From: FEN-1219 sp964457725
GTDB lineage: Bacteria; Pseudomonadota; Gammaproteobacteria; Steroidobacterales; Rariloculaceae
Assembly: GCA_964457725.1 (NCBI GenBank)
Contig: CAYWGQ010000155.1
Location: 1-8,906, forward strand
Direction: 5' to 3'
Length of the DNA stretch: 8,906 nt
Shown one piece after another: positions 1 through 5,144 of this stretch. Made by a program: the position numbers and the translations under genes. The notes under the pieces are model-generated. The model was not told the DNA's origin, did not search any database, and saw nothing but the letters and a program-made list of their open reading frames with translations. Position 1 is the first letter of the stretch. Each line of letters begins with the position of its first letter.

Positions 1-1
1 C

Positions 2-376
2 GAGCGCGCGCTGAACACGCCGCGCACGCTGCTCGACGACGCGCTGTCGCGTAACCCGCGGCGCGCGCGGTTCGAGACGGTGACCGACAAGCGGGTGTAC
101 ACCGACGGCCGCCGCACGGTCGAGTTCTATCACATCTTCCCGGCGCCGCATTCCGACGGTCTGCTCGTCGCTTACCTTCCGCAGGAGAAGATCCTGTTCC
201 AGGGCGACTTCTCGGTGAACCCGGGCCAGCCGGCGAACGATCACGTCGCCGCGCTCGTTCCGGCGCTCGAGAAGCTCGGCATCGACTTCGAGCGTTACAT
301 CAACGTGCACGCGTCGGCGGCGCCGCAGACGCGCGCCGACGTCTACGCGGCGATGGAGATGCGGCGCCAGCAGTAA
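2..376 (+). CDS. MBL-fold metallo-hydrolase, C-terminal part (5'-truncated by window edge)
   Basis: The reading frame is open from the window edge to TAA at 374-376, giving 124 residues without a start. It reads as the C-terminal part of a metallo-beta-lactamase-fold hydrolase. The tail has a conserved His in 'FPAPHSDG', a 'LVAYLPQEKILFQGDFS' strand-turn block whose Asp (GD) would bridge the metals, and a late His in 'YINVHAS'. These correspond to the downstream metal ligands of the fold; the HxHxDH motif would lie upstream, outside the window. Family members hydrolyse many ester, thioester or lactam substrates, so no substrate can be named. It converges with the DUF6152/GRWDG gene block, so shared transcription with it is unlikely. 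The short C-terminus after the last His is usual for compact periplasmic members. I am fairly sure of the fold and unsure of the role. Confidence 0.8.
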   Translation, partial: ERALNTPRTLLDDALSRNPRRARFETVTDKRVYTDGRRTVEFYHIFPAPHSDGLLVAYLPQEKILFQGDFSVNPGQPANDHVAALVPALEKLGIDFERYINVHASAAPQTRADVYAAMEMRRQQ

Positions 377-380
377 GCGG

Positions 381-434
381 CGGAGCGTCGGCTCCGTCAC
401 TCATCGGGGCGGGGACCGCGACCGCGGTCCCCGC
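381..434. terminator. Two tandem hairpins between convergent genes
   Basis: Two perfect inverted repeats lie in the 64-bp gap between the hydrolase stop (376) and the convergent minus-strand stop (441). The first is CGGAGC/GCTCCG (381-386 and 391-396, loop GTCG). The second is an 11-bp stem GCGGGGACCGC/GCGGTCCCCGC (409-419 and 424-434, loop GACC). Their placement suggests a bidirectional transcription end. Neither stem is followed by a T-tract on either strand, so they are not classic intrinsic terminators; they may instead protect 3' ends or work with Rho. Confidence 0.5.
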
Positions 435-440
435 TCGACA

Positions 441-848
441 TCAGGCGCCGGGCCCGCTGATCCGCGGGCGGCTGCCCACCTGCTCGTACCGAAAGCCGTC
501 CAGCGGCCGATCCAGCCGACGCAAGTAGAGCCGATGCGTATCCGTGCGGCTCGCGCTGCCTGCCGCGATCACGCGATCCCCCGGGCGCAGCGTCTCGGCG
601 GTCATTCCGATCCGCTCGAGCTCGAAGCGGTTGTCCATCTCGAGCTGCCACGACTGTCTCGCCTCGTCGGCGGCGACGTCGATCACGAGGATCGGATGGG
701 GATTGATGAATCGGAACTCGCTGACCGAGCCTTCGACGGTGACCGTGCGCGAGCTGTCGTAGACGCCCGCAATCGAGTGATGCGCCGCTGCGGGCGCGGC
801 GAGGAGCGCTAGGCCGAGCGGGACGGAGAGGGTCGTTCCTGTTCGCAT
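441..848 (-). CDS. Small secreted DUF6152-like protein
   Basis: A 135-residue exported protein of unknown function. Residues 1-22 form a signal peptide (Arg, hydrophobic run, Ala-rich end 'APAAA'), and the mature protein would begin with His-His (H23-H24). It carries the DUF6152-type pattern: HHS then an aromatic residue plus Asp (VYD 29-31), a beta-rich stretch with 'VEGSVSEFRFINPHP' (NPH 49-51), 'WQLEMDN', and 'LRPGDRV' near 87-93. The ATG at 848 was chosen because upstream in-frame sequence overlaps the preceding gene and lacks a signal peptide; only a weak AGG precedes it. It lies 47 bp after the stop of the fusion gene at 896-1987, in the same direction, and is probably co-transcribed with it. 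The C-terminal 'LRRLDRPLDGFRYEQVGSRP' is unlike the paralogue at 3964-4374. Secretion is a strong inference; a metal-binding role is only a hypothesis. Confidence 0.8.
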   Translation of the reverse strand: MRTGTTLSVPLGLALLAAPAAAHHSIAGVYDSSRTVTVEGSVSEFRFINPHPILVIDVAADEARQSWQLEMDNRFELERIGMTAETLRPGDRVIAAGSASRTDTHRLYLRRLDRPLDGFRYEQVGSRPRISGPGA

Positions 849-872
849 CCTGTGCTCGATTCGCTGCGCAAG

Positions 873-894
873 GCGGCCGCTAGCGCGCGGCCGC
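873..894. repeat. Paired GCGGCCGC palindromes forming an 8-bp hairpin
   Basis: GCGGCCGC occurs at 873-880 and 887-894, separated by TAGCGC. Each copy is a palindrome and together they can form an 8-bp stem with a 6-nt loop. They sit in the 47-bp gap between the fusion gene stop (896) and the next minus-strand start (848), where a hairpin could attenuate or stabilise the transcript. No T-tract follows on the minus strand. Confidence 0.5.
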
Positions 895-895
895 G

Positions 896-1987
896 TCAGC
901 GTGCGCTCCGCGCCTTGCGCTCCTCCTCGATGCAATCGTACGGCAGGAAGTCGAGCGAAGGCTGCCAACGGAACGTGATGTAGCCCTCGTACGTCACGGG
1001 CTCGGTGAACGTCGCCGGATCGCTCGCCGTGATGTCGTACCGGACCGCCGAGCCGTCCGCGTTCGGCGTGAAGCGCTCGACGATCCGCATCGCGCGACTC
1101 TGCGGCACGCCTTCGAGGCCGTAGAGCTGGAAGTACGGCCAGTCGATGTGCGTCGTGGTGACGACGAGCGATTCACCGTCCCAGCGGCCGGCGGAGAAGC
1201 CGAGCGGTGTGTACGGGTGGTCGGGCGGCGGCTCCCGGCCGTCCATGTGGATCAGCCGATCGATCTCGAACCACTCGTTCTGCAAGATGATGTCGCCGCC
1301 TTGCTCGACGAAGCGAATCGCGTACGGGCCGCTGCGCGTGATCACGCGCGGCATGCCCGGCGACACGCAGCCGAGGACCGGATCGTCGGTCACCGCGTCG
1401 TAAGCGGCGCGCCCCGCACGGGCCGCCTCGGTCAACGGCGGGTTCTGCAGCCATGCCGGGGGGCGGCCTTCCCGGGCCGGCACGAGCACCTTGCCGAAAA
1501 AGCCGCGTTGCGCCGGAGCGGCCGCGGCGGGGGCGGGCGCCGGCGGCGCGTCCGTGTTCACGACGCGCTCCGGCGACCACCGGGGACGCGCGTTCGCGCG
1601 CAGCAGAATTTCCCGGCCGTCGTCGAGCAGCACGTTCGTCACGTACATCCGCCGCGCACGCCGGGTCGATGGATTGCCGGCGAAGGTGATCACGTTGCCG
1701 ACCTCGAGGATGTCGTGCGGCACGCCGGCGCGGTCGAGGCGCGTCAGGTCCGTGCCCTCGATGTCCCAGAGCTCCGTGCTGCCGTCGAACGCTTGCGTGC
1801 TGACTCGGAACCGGACGTGGGGGTTGCGCCAAAGCACGCTCACGACCTCGCCGCGCGCTTCGGCGACGCTGTTCGCGTCGTACTCGGCGGTCGAGTGGTG
1901 GGCGAGGGCGTGGGGTGCGAAGGCGAAGAGGCTCGCGACGGCCGACGCCGGCAGGCCGGCGGATCGACTTCCCGGGCGGTGCTCCAT
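896..1987 (-). CDS. Secreted fusion protein: DUF6152-like domain plus GRWDG domain
   Basis: A 363-residue exported protein of unknown function that joins two families found as separate genes next door. Residues 1-29 are a signal peptide ending 'PHALA'; the mature protein would start with His-His (H30-H31). Residues 30-130 match the DUF6152-type pattern (HHSTAEYD, then 'WRNPHVRF' at 53-60, 'LWDIEG', and 'ILEVGNVITFAG'). A Pro/Ala-rich linker follows (148-159). Residues 165-363 form the second domain, with 'DDPVLGCVSPGMPR' (201-214), 'FEIDRLIHMDGRE', the signature 'GRWDGESLVVTT' (267-278), 'ERFTP', and a late Cys in 'LPYDCIEEE'. Its only two cysteines (C207, C352) align with those of the two GRWDG proteins encoded upstream. 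The ATG at 1987 has a strong ribosome binding site; an in-frame TTG at 2005 lies beyond that site. The family reading is firm, but no biochemical function is assigned. Confidence 0.82.
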   Translation of the reverse strand: MEHRPGSRSAGLPASAVASLFAFAPHALAHHSTAEYDANSVAEARGEVVSVLWRNPHVRFRVSTQAFDGSTELWDIEGTDLTRLDRAGVPHDILEVGNVITFAGNPSTRRARRMYVTNVLLDDGREILLRANARPRWSPERVVNTDAPPAPAPAAAAPAQRGFFGKVLVPAREGRPPAWLQNPPLTEAARAGRAAYDAVTDDPVLGCVSPGMPRVITRSGPYAIRFVEQGGDIILQNEWFEIDRLIHMDGREPPPDHPYTPLGFSAGRWDGESLVVTTTHIDWPYFQLYGLEGVPQSRAMRIVERFTPNADGSAVRYDITASDPATFTEPVTYEGYITFRWQPSLDFLPYDCIEEERKARSAR

Positions 1988-1992
1988 CGGCG

Positions 1993-2001
1993 CTCCTCCC
2001 C
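1993..2001 (-). promoter_or_regulatory. Strong ribosome binding site deciding the fusion-gene start
   Basis: On the minus strand GGGGAGGAG is followed by a 5-nt spacer (CGCCG) and ATG at 1987. The alternative in-frame TTG at 2005 would put this Shine-Dalgarno sequence inside the coding region, so ATG 1987 is preferred. Confidence 0.75.
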
Positions 2002-2020
2002 GCAACGTGCCGATGGCCCG

Positions 2021-2026
2021 ATTCTA
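2021..2026 (-). promoter_or_regulatory. Candidate -10 box for the fusion gene
   Basis: TAGAAT on the minus strand (5 of 6 matches to TATAAT) lies 34 nt upstream of the ATG at 1987, giving a leader of about 27 nt. No good TTGACA-like box is present at 16-18 bp. A 9-bp hairpin (2035-2043/2049-2057) occupies the would-be -35 side. This would give the fusion gene a start separate from the upstream triplet. Confidence 0.3.
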
Positions 2027-2034
2027 CTGCGGCC

Positions 2035-2057
2035 CGCCGTCGGCGGCACCGACGGCG
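2035..2057. repeat. 9-bp inverted repeat upstream of the fusion gene
   Basis: CGCCGTCGG (2035-2043) and CCGACGGCG (2049-2057) are perfect inverted copies around a 5-nt loop. The hairpin sits between the REPIN-like element and the fusion-gene start. It may be a transcript end for the upstream genes or simply structure-rich GC sequence. Confidence 0.4.
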
Positions 2058-2074
2058 TACCGCCGCTGTCGCTT

Positions 2075-2168
2075 CGCCGTGTAGGAGCGGCTGTCCAGCC
2101 GCGACGAACCGCGCGGTCGACCGGCACGGCGCCGAGGATCGCGGCTGGACAGCCGCTCCTACACGGCG
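2075..2168. repeat. REPIN-like element: two inverted GTAG-type REP sequences
   Basis: The arms at 2075-2104 and 2139-2168 are perfect 30-bp inverted copies separated by 34 bp. Each arm contains GTAGGAGCGGCTG followed by TCCAGCCGCGA, so each arm is also a hairpin (7-bp stem GCGGCTG/CAGCCGC at 2087-2093/2096-2102, 2-nt loop). The GTAG heads face outward (2081-2084 on + and 2162-2159 on -). A tetranucleotide head plus an imperfect palindrome in inverted pairs is the architecture of REPINs, which are mobilised in trans by RAYT (TnpA-REP) transposases. The sequence is close to the GTAG palindromes (SMAG type) of Stenotrophomonas. The identity extends 6 bp beyond GTAG on both sides. It lies 30 bp past the stop of the gene at 2199-3158, where REPs often protect mRNA 3' ends or end transcription. 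No RAYT gene is in this window. Confidence 0.8.
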
Positions 2169-2175
2169 CTCCTAC
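2167..2175 (-). repeat. Partial third REP head next to the REPIN
   Basis: CGCTCCTAC (GTAGGAGCG on the minus strand) repeats the head of the right REP arm (2154-2162) 13 bp further on. Only the head is present; the stem sequence does not follow. It may be a degraded REP remnant or a short duplication of the element's end. Confidence 0.4.
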
Positions 2176-2198
2176 GTCGGGTGACGCCCCGCGGTGGG

Positions 2199-3158
2199 TT
2201 ATTCGGAGGCGGCGGCTTCGCGCTCGGCGGCTCTCGCGCCCGACAGGATGTTCGCCATGCCGTAGTTGCCTTCGGTGCACGCGTACTCGAACAGCACGCC
2301 GCCGAGCTCCGTCAGCGGGTAGATGCCGCCCCACGGCTCCGCCCAGGTCTCCGGGTCGAAGACCATGAACTCGTAGTCGAGCGTGTCCTCGTCGACGCGC
2401 GTGATCCGCTCGGTCACGCGCATGTTCTCGGTCGCGCCGCGCCACGCGGTGTCCGGGTGGAAGCCCGCGGTCTCGATCACGAGCGTCTCGCCTTCCCAGC
2501 GGCCGATCGACGTGCCGTTCCACTGCGGTAAGCCGTCCGTCGGCCGGGCGCGTCCGTCGGTCGGGATGATCCGGGGATCGCCCATCTCGCCCTGGATCAC
2601 GACGTAGCCGGGGCTCTGGAAGATCTGCAGGTTGCTGTTGTAGCCGAACGCGAGGTGCGGCGGCATCATGCTCGGCCACACGATGCAGCGCTCCGTCAGC
2701 GAGCGAAACTCGGGCCCGTCGAACTCGCGGCCGCGACGGGCCGCGTCGCGGGCCTCGCGCCGCGCGACGGCCTGCGGCAGGAGCGGCGGAATCCGTCCGT
2801 TTCTCGGCGTCGTCACGATCGAGGTCCTGGAGTTCGGCGACGTCGCGCCCTCGTAGGCGCTGAGCGAGAACGTGCCGAAATCGTAGTGGACGTCCTCCGC
2901 GGTGCCGGGCTCCGTCTCGTCGACTCGCGCGAGCTGCTCGAGGCGCTGCTGCTCGTGAGCGGCCATCTCCTCCGGCGTGAAGAACTCGCGCTCCCCGAGC
3001 TCCGGCGCGCGCTCGAGCGGCGCGACCGTGAACTGCGAGTAGACGCCGGCGATGTCGGGCTCGCCCCAAGCCGTTCGCGGCGCCGTCTGGGCGGCCGCGC
3101 CGAGCGGCGCGGCGAGAGCGGCTGCGCCGGCCGCGATCAGGCACGATCGATGTTTCAT
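2199..3158 (-). CDS. Secreted GRWDG-family protein of unknown function (319 aa)
   Basis: Residues 1-23 are a signal peptide (KHR, then an Ala/Leu run ending 'GAAAQT'), so the protein is exported. The mature start, 'APRTAWGEPDIAGVYSQ', resembles the 'PRTPAGLPDLSGVWQ' start of its upstream neighbour. A charged stretch rich in Glu/Arg follows (about 46-85). The core has Cys 158 ('TERCIVWPSMMPP'), 'NLQIFQSPGYVVIQGEMGDPRIIPTDGR' (176-203), the signature 'GRWEGETLVIET' (219-230), 'ERITRVDEDTLDYEF', 'DPETWAEPW', and Cys 294 in 'FEYACTEGN'. C158 and C294 are the only cysteines outside the signal peptide. The ATG at 3158 has GGAGGGAG 7 nt upstream and overlaps the previous stop as ATGA, so translation is probably coupled. 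A predicted upstream extension is rejected because it runs through the neighbouring gene. No enzyme motif is recognised. Confidence 0.82.
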   Translation of the reverse strand: MKHRSCLIAAGAAALAAPLGAAAQTAPRTAWGEPDIAGVYSQFTVAPLERAPELGEREFFTPEEMAAHEQQRLEQLARVDETEPGTAEDVHYDFGTFSLSAYEGATSPNSRTSIVTTPRNGRIPPLLPQAVARREARDAARRGREFDGPEFRSLTERCIVWPSMMPPHLAFGYNSNLQIFQSPGYVVIQGEMGDPRIIPTDGRARPTDGLPQWNGTSIGRWEGETLVIETAGFHPDTAWRGATENMRVTERITRVDEDTLDYEFMVFDPETWAEPWGGIYPLTELGGVLFEYACTEGNYGMANILSGARAAEREAAASE

Positions 3159-3967
3159 CTCGACGCTCCCTCCGCCGCCCCCGGCGACGGCTTGCGCAGG
3201 TGTCCGTAGATCTTCTCTTCCGCGTACGGCTCGCACTTGAACTCGAGCAGGCGGAAGCCGTCGTCGACGATGCGATAGAGCGGCATGCGGATCGTCCACG
3301 GCCGCGAGAACACCGTCGGGTCCTCGATCGTCGCCTCGTAGCGGAGGTGATTCGGCCCGATCGGCGTATAGCGCTCGACGACGCGCGCGTTCTCGCTCGC
3401 GTAGTTGCCCGCGCGATCGAGCCACGTGAGACCGTTCAGCCCGGTGACCTCGACGACGAACGTGTCGCCGTCCCAGCGCCCGTTCGACCAGCCCATCCAG
3501 CTGTCGAGCGGCGCCTCGTCCTTGCCGTCGACGAAGATTCGCCGGAGGCCCGTCGCGAACTGATAGACGATTACGACGTCGCTGTCGTTCTGGAAGATCT
3601 GGAACGGATAGGGCATGTACGTCGAGCGCGGCACGCCGCCGAGATAGCACTTGCCTTCCGGATCGTCGGTCAGCCGGTTCTGGAAACGGCGGTCGCGCTC
3701 GGCCAAGGCCTCGGGCAGGTACGGGATCTTGCCGCCTTCGACGACGCCGAGCCCGGGCGGCACGGCGAACTGGGCACCGAGCTCGATCACGACCGGGTAG
3801 TCGGAGACGTGCGGCTCGAGGTTCCAGTGCGCCGTGTTCAGCGCCTGCCAGACACCGCTCAGATCCGGAAGCCCGGCCGGCGTGCGGGGGAACTCCGTCA
3901 GCACGTTCTCGGCCGCGACCCCCGCCGCGGCGAGGAACGCCGCCGCGGCGAGCGCGACGCGCGTCAT
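3155..3967 (-). CDS. Secreted GRWDG-family protein of unknown function (270 aa)
   Basis: Residues 1-19 form a signal peptide (MTR, then Ala/Leu-rich, ending 'AGVAA'). The mature N-terminus has 'FPRTPAGLPDLSGVWQ' (26-41), a motif it shares with the next gene. The core contains 'DDPEGKCYLGGVPR' (101-114), 'PFQIFQNDSDVVIVYQF' (121-137), 'RRIFVDGK' (142-149), the signature 'GRWDGDTFVVEV' (163-174), 'ERYTPIGPNHLRYEATIEDP', 'RPWTIRMPLYR' and 'LLEFKCEPY'. C107 and C245 are its only cysteines and match those of the paralogues. It is the shortest of the three GRWDG proteins and may represent the minimal fold, mostly beta strands. It overlaps both neighbours by 4 bp (ATGA at 3964-3967 and 3155-3158), the signature of a translationally coupled operon. 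An AGGGCGAG stretch precedes ATG 3967. No catalytic motif is recognised. Confidence 0.82.
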   Translation of the reverse strand: MTRVALAAAAFLAAAGVAAENVLTEFPRTPAGLPDLSGVWQALNTAHWNLEPHVSDYPVVIELGAQFAVPPGLGVVEGGKIPYLPEALAERDRRFQNRLTDDPEGKCYLGGVPRSTYMPYPFQIFQNDSDVVIVYQFATGLRRIFVDGKDEAPLDSWMGWSNGRWDGDTFVVEVTGLNGLTWLDRAGNYASENARVVERYTPIGPNHLRYEATIEDPTVFSRPWTIRMPLYRIVDDGFRLLEFKCEPYAEEKIYGHLRKPSPGAAEGASR

Positions 3968-4374
3968 GGCGTCTCGCCCTGGCCGGGGGCCTGCGTGCCC
4001 TGGAAGAAGAGCTGGCGGCCGTCCGCGAACAGGATGTCGCGGCCGACTGCGCGATGCGATCCGTCGCGTGCCTGATAGCCGCGCACGACGAGCTCGGACC
4101 CGATCGGGATCGATGCCTTCGTGATGCCGCGGCGCACGAGCGCGTTCGGGCTGCCGCCTTCGATCATCCACGTGACGGTCTCGCCGCCTTCCTCGACGAC
4201 CTCGACGTGGATCCACGAGTGCGGATTGATCAGCTCGACCTTGGTGACTTTCCCCTTGAACTCGACCGGCCGATCGACGGCGAACTCCGTCGCGAACGCA
4301 TGGTGCGCGTGCGCCGCGGAGCCGGCGAGCAGGCAGGCCGTACAGTGCAACAGCAGCATCGTCGTCAGACGCAT
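3964..4374 (-). CDS. Small secreted DUF6152-like protein, first of a coupled triplet
   Basis: A 136-residue exported protein. Residues 1-23 are a signal peptide (MRLTTMLLLH..., ending 'AAHA'); its two cysteines (C11, C14) are both inside it. The mature chain would begin His-His (H24-H25) in 'HHAFATEF', followed by 'VEFKGKVTKVELINPHSWIHVEV' (37-59), 'WMIEGGSPNALVRRGI' (69-84), 'IPIGSELVVRGYQARDG' and 'GRDILFADGRQLFF'. This is the typical DUF6152 layout: a single beta-rich domain, HH at the mature end, and an NPH motif (50-52). The start ATG at 4374 is preceded by GGAAGGGGG. Its TGA overlaps the next ATG (3964-3967). C11 in 'LLHCTACLLAG' could be read as a lipobox, but the cleavage site before HH fits the family better. 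Function is not known. Confidence 0.83.
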   Translation of the reverse strand: MRLTTMLLLHCTACLLAGSAAHAHHAFATEFAVDRPVEFKGKVTKVELINPHSWIHVEVVEEGGETVTWMIEGGSPNALVRRGITKASIPIGSELVVRGYQARDGSHRAVGRDILFADGRQLFFQGTQAPGQGETP

Positions 4375-4409
4375 CGCCGCCCCCTTCCGTCGTTGTTGTT
4401 CGACGACCG

Positions 4410-4415
4410 ATCATA
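4410..4415 (-). promoter_or_regulatory. Candidate -10 box for the three-gene secreted cluster
   Basis: TATGAT on the minus strand (5 of 6 matches) lies 36 nt before ATG 4374, giving a leader of about 28 nt. No convincing -35 hexamer is visible at 16-18 bp. It sits in a 104-bp gap after the small membrane-protein gene, so the triplet may be transcribed from here as well as by read-through. Confidence 0.35.
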
Positions 4416-4459
4416 ACCGGTTCTCGGCTCGTCCGGATCGGGATCGGCGCCGGCATCCC

Positions 4460-4477
4460 CGCCGCGGCCCGGCGGCG
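4460..4477. terminator. Weak hairpin just after the small membrane-protein gene
   Basis: CGCCGC (4460-4465) and GCGGCG (4472-4477) can pair around a 6-nt loop immediately downstream of the TGA at 4479-4481. No T-tract follows on the minus strand. It may weaken read-through into the DUF6152 gene, but in DNA this GC-rich such stems also arise by chance. Confidence 0.25.
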
Positions 4478-4478
4478 A

Positions 4479-4913
4479 TCAGAACGGCGAGGCGCCGAGC
4501 AAGAGCAGCAGTGCCAGTAACACGGTCGTCCAGAAGAGCGCCGTCGCGAGCGCCGGGAAGGCGACGAGCGCGCCGAAGAGCGCCGCGGCGCCGAGGCCCG
4601 CGACGAGCAGCACCGCCGCTCCGGGCAGCGGCGCGCGAAGGCCGCGCCATGGCGCCGGATCGGCGCGCGAGCCGAGTCCATTCGGCGTGCGGCCCCGGCG
4701 CTCCGCGTCGAGCGCGGCGCGCAGCGCCGCGGGCGAGATGCGGGCTTCGGCTGCCATCGCTTCGAGCTCCTCGAGCGAGTACGTGTCGGACGACACGCGA
4801 TCGAGGCGGTGCTGCTCGACAGCGGCGCGCTCCAGGATTCGCCGGACGCGCTCACCGTCGAAGCGGTCGTCGCGATCGCCGGCCGCGCCCGGCGCCGATT
4901 GCAGCTTCGTCAT
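4479..4913 (-). CDS. Small membrane protein with helical N-terminal domain
   Basis: A 144-residue protein. Residues 20-72 form a charged helical region: 'RVRRILERAAVEQ' (22-34), then 'YSLEELEAMAAEARISPAALRAAL' (45-68). This looks like a short helix-turn-helix-like fold seen at the N-terminus of many small cytoplasmic or membrane proteins of unknown function. A Gly/Arg/Pro linker (73-97) leads to two hydrophobic stretches (about 98-119 and 122-141), probably a helical hairpin with a very short loop, ending at 'LGASPF'. There is no signal peptide, so the N-terminal domain should be cytoplasmic. The ATG at 4913 is supported by AGGAG 5 nt upstream and a TATAAT box 40 nt upstream. It is the first gene of the minus-strand block. 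The link to the secreted genes downstream is positional only, and no function is assigned. Confidence 0.72.
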   Translation of the reverse strand: MTKLQSAPGAAGDRDDRFDGERVRRILERAAVEQHRLDRVSSDTYSLEELEAMAAEARISPAALRAALDAERRGRTPNGLGSRADPAPWRGLRAPLPGAAVLLVAGLGAAALFGALVAFPALATALFWTTVLLALLLLLGASPF

Positions 4914-4918
4914 GCCGG

Positions 4919-4923
4919 CTCCT
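4919..4923 (-). promoter_or_regulatory. Ribosome binding site of the small membrane-protein gene
   Basis: AGGAG on the minus strand sits 5 nt before ATG 4913. It settles this start against an ATG-like codon further upstream at 4952 that would add 13 residues and lies too close to the TATAAT box. Confidence 0.65.
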
Positions 4924-4952
4924 GTGCCGCGGGCCCCGAAGGGGACGCACAC

Positions 4953-4958
4953 ATTATA
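4953..4958 (-). promoter_or_regulatory. Exact TATAAT -10 box, minus strand
   Basis: A perfect TATAAT preceded by TTTT stands out in very GC-rich DNA, 40 nt before ATG 4913. Transcription would start near 4946 with a leader of about 33 nt. No good -35 hexamer is seen at 16-18 bp (AAGCGC at 17 bp), so an activator or a strong -10 may compensate. Confidence 0.5.
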
Positions 4959-5131
4959 AAAAGGCCTCGCGTGCTGCGCTTCTGTCGCGACGCCGCCGCC
5001 CGGGGAGATTGCCGCGTGCGTCCGGAGGCTCTGCTGGAGCCGAGCGTTCGCTCGCGAGCGCGAGCGGCTCTGCGAGCGGGCGCGGCAGGCGGCTGACGGC
5101 CGTGCGACGCGAACAATACCCCAGCAGCGCG

Positions 5132-5137
5132 TAGAAT
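5132..5137 (+). promoter_or_regulatory. Candidate -10 box giving a leaderless methionine synthase-like mRNA
   Basis: TAGAAT (5 of 6 matches) ends 7 nt before ATG 5145, so a transcript would begin at or within a base of the start codon. No Shine-Dalgarno sequence is present between 5110 and 5144. The -35 position (5109-5114, GCGAAC) is poor. Confidence 0.4.
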
Positions 5138-5144
5138 GCGCCGC

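Noticed and set aside
1148..2368. Long + strand reading frame (406 codons) opposite the fusion gene
   Set aside because: It is antisense to a gene with signal peptide, conserved motifs and a strong ribosome binding site; its product is Arg/Ala/Gly-rich low complexity and it runs through the REPIN. High GC removes stops from antisense frames.
3159..3650. N-terminal extension of the 319-residue GRWDG protein to an upstream start
   Set aside because: It would run out of frame through the preceding gene and bury the clear signal peptide and ribosome binding site at 3158-3173.
5041..5060. Overlapping inverted repeats (CGAGCG/CGCTCG and CGCTCGCGAGCG) in the divergent region
   Set aside because: They are built from simple CGAGCG-type words common in this GC-rich DNA, with no spacing or duplication that suggests an operator; kept only as a minor note.
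4121..5134. Long + strand reading frame (337 codons) across the divergent region
   Set aside because: The product is Arg/Pro/Ala-rich with no domain, it is antisense to two supported genes and covers the TATAAT promoter region.
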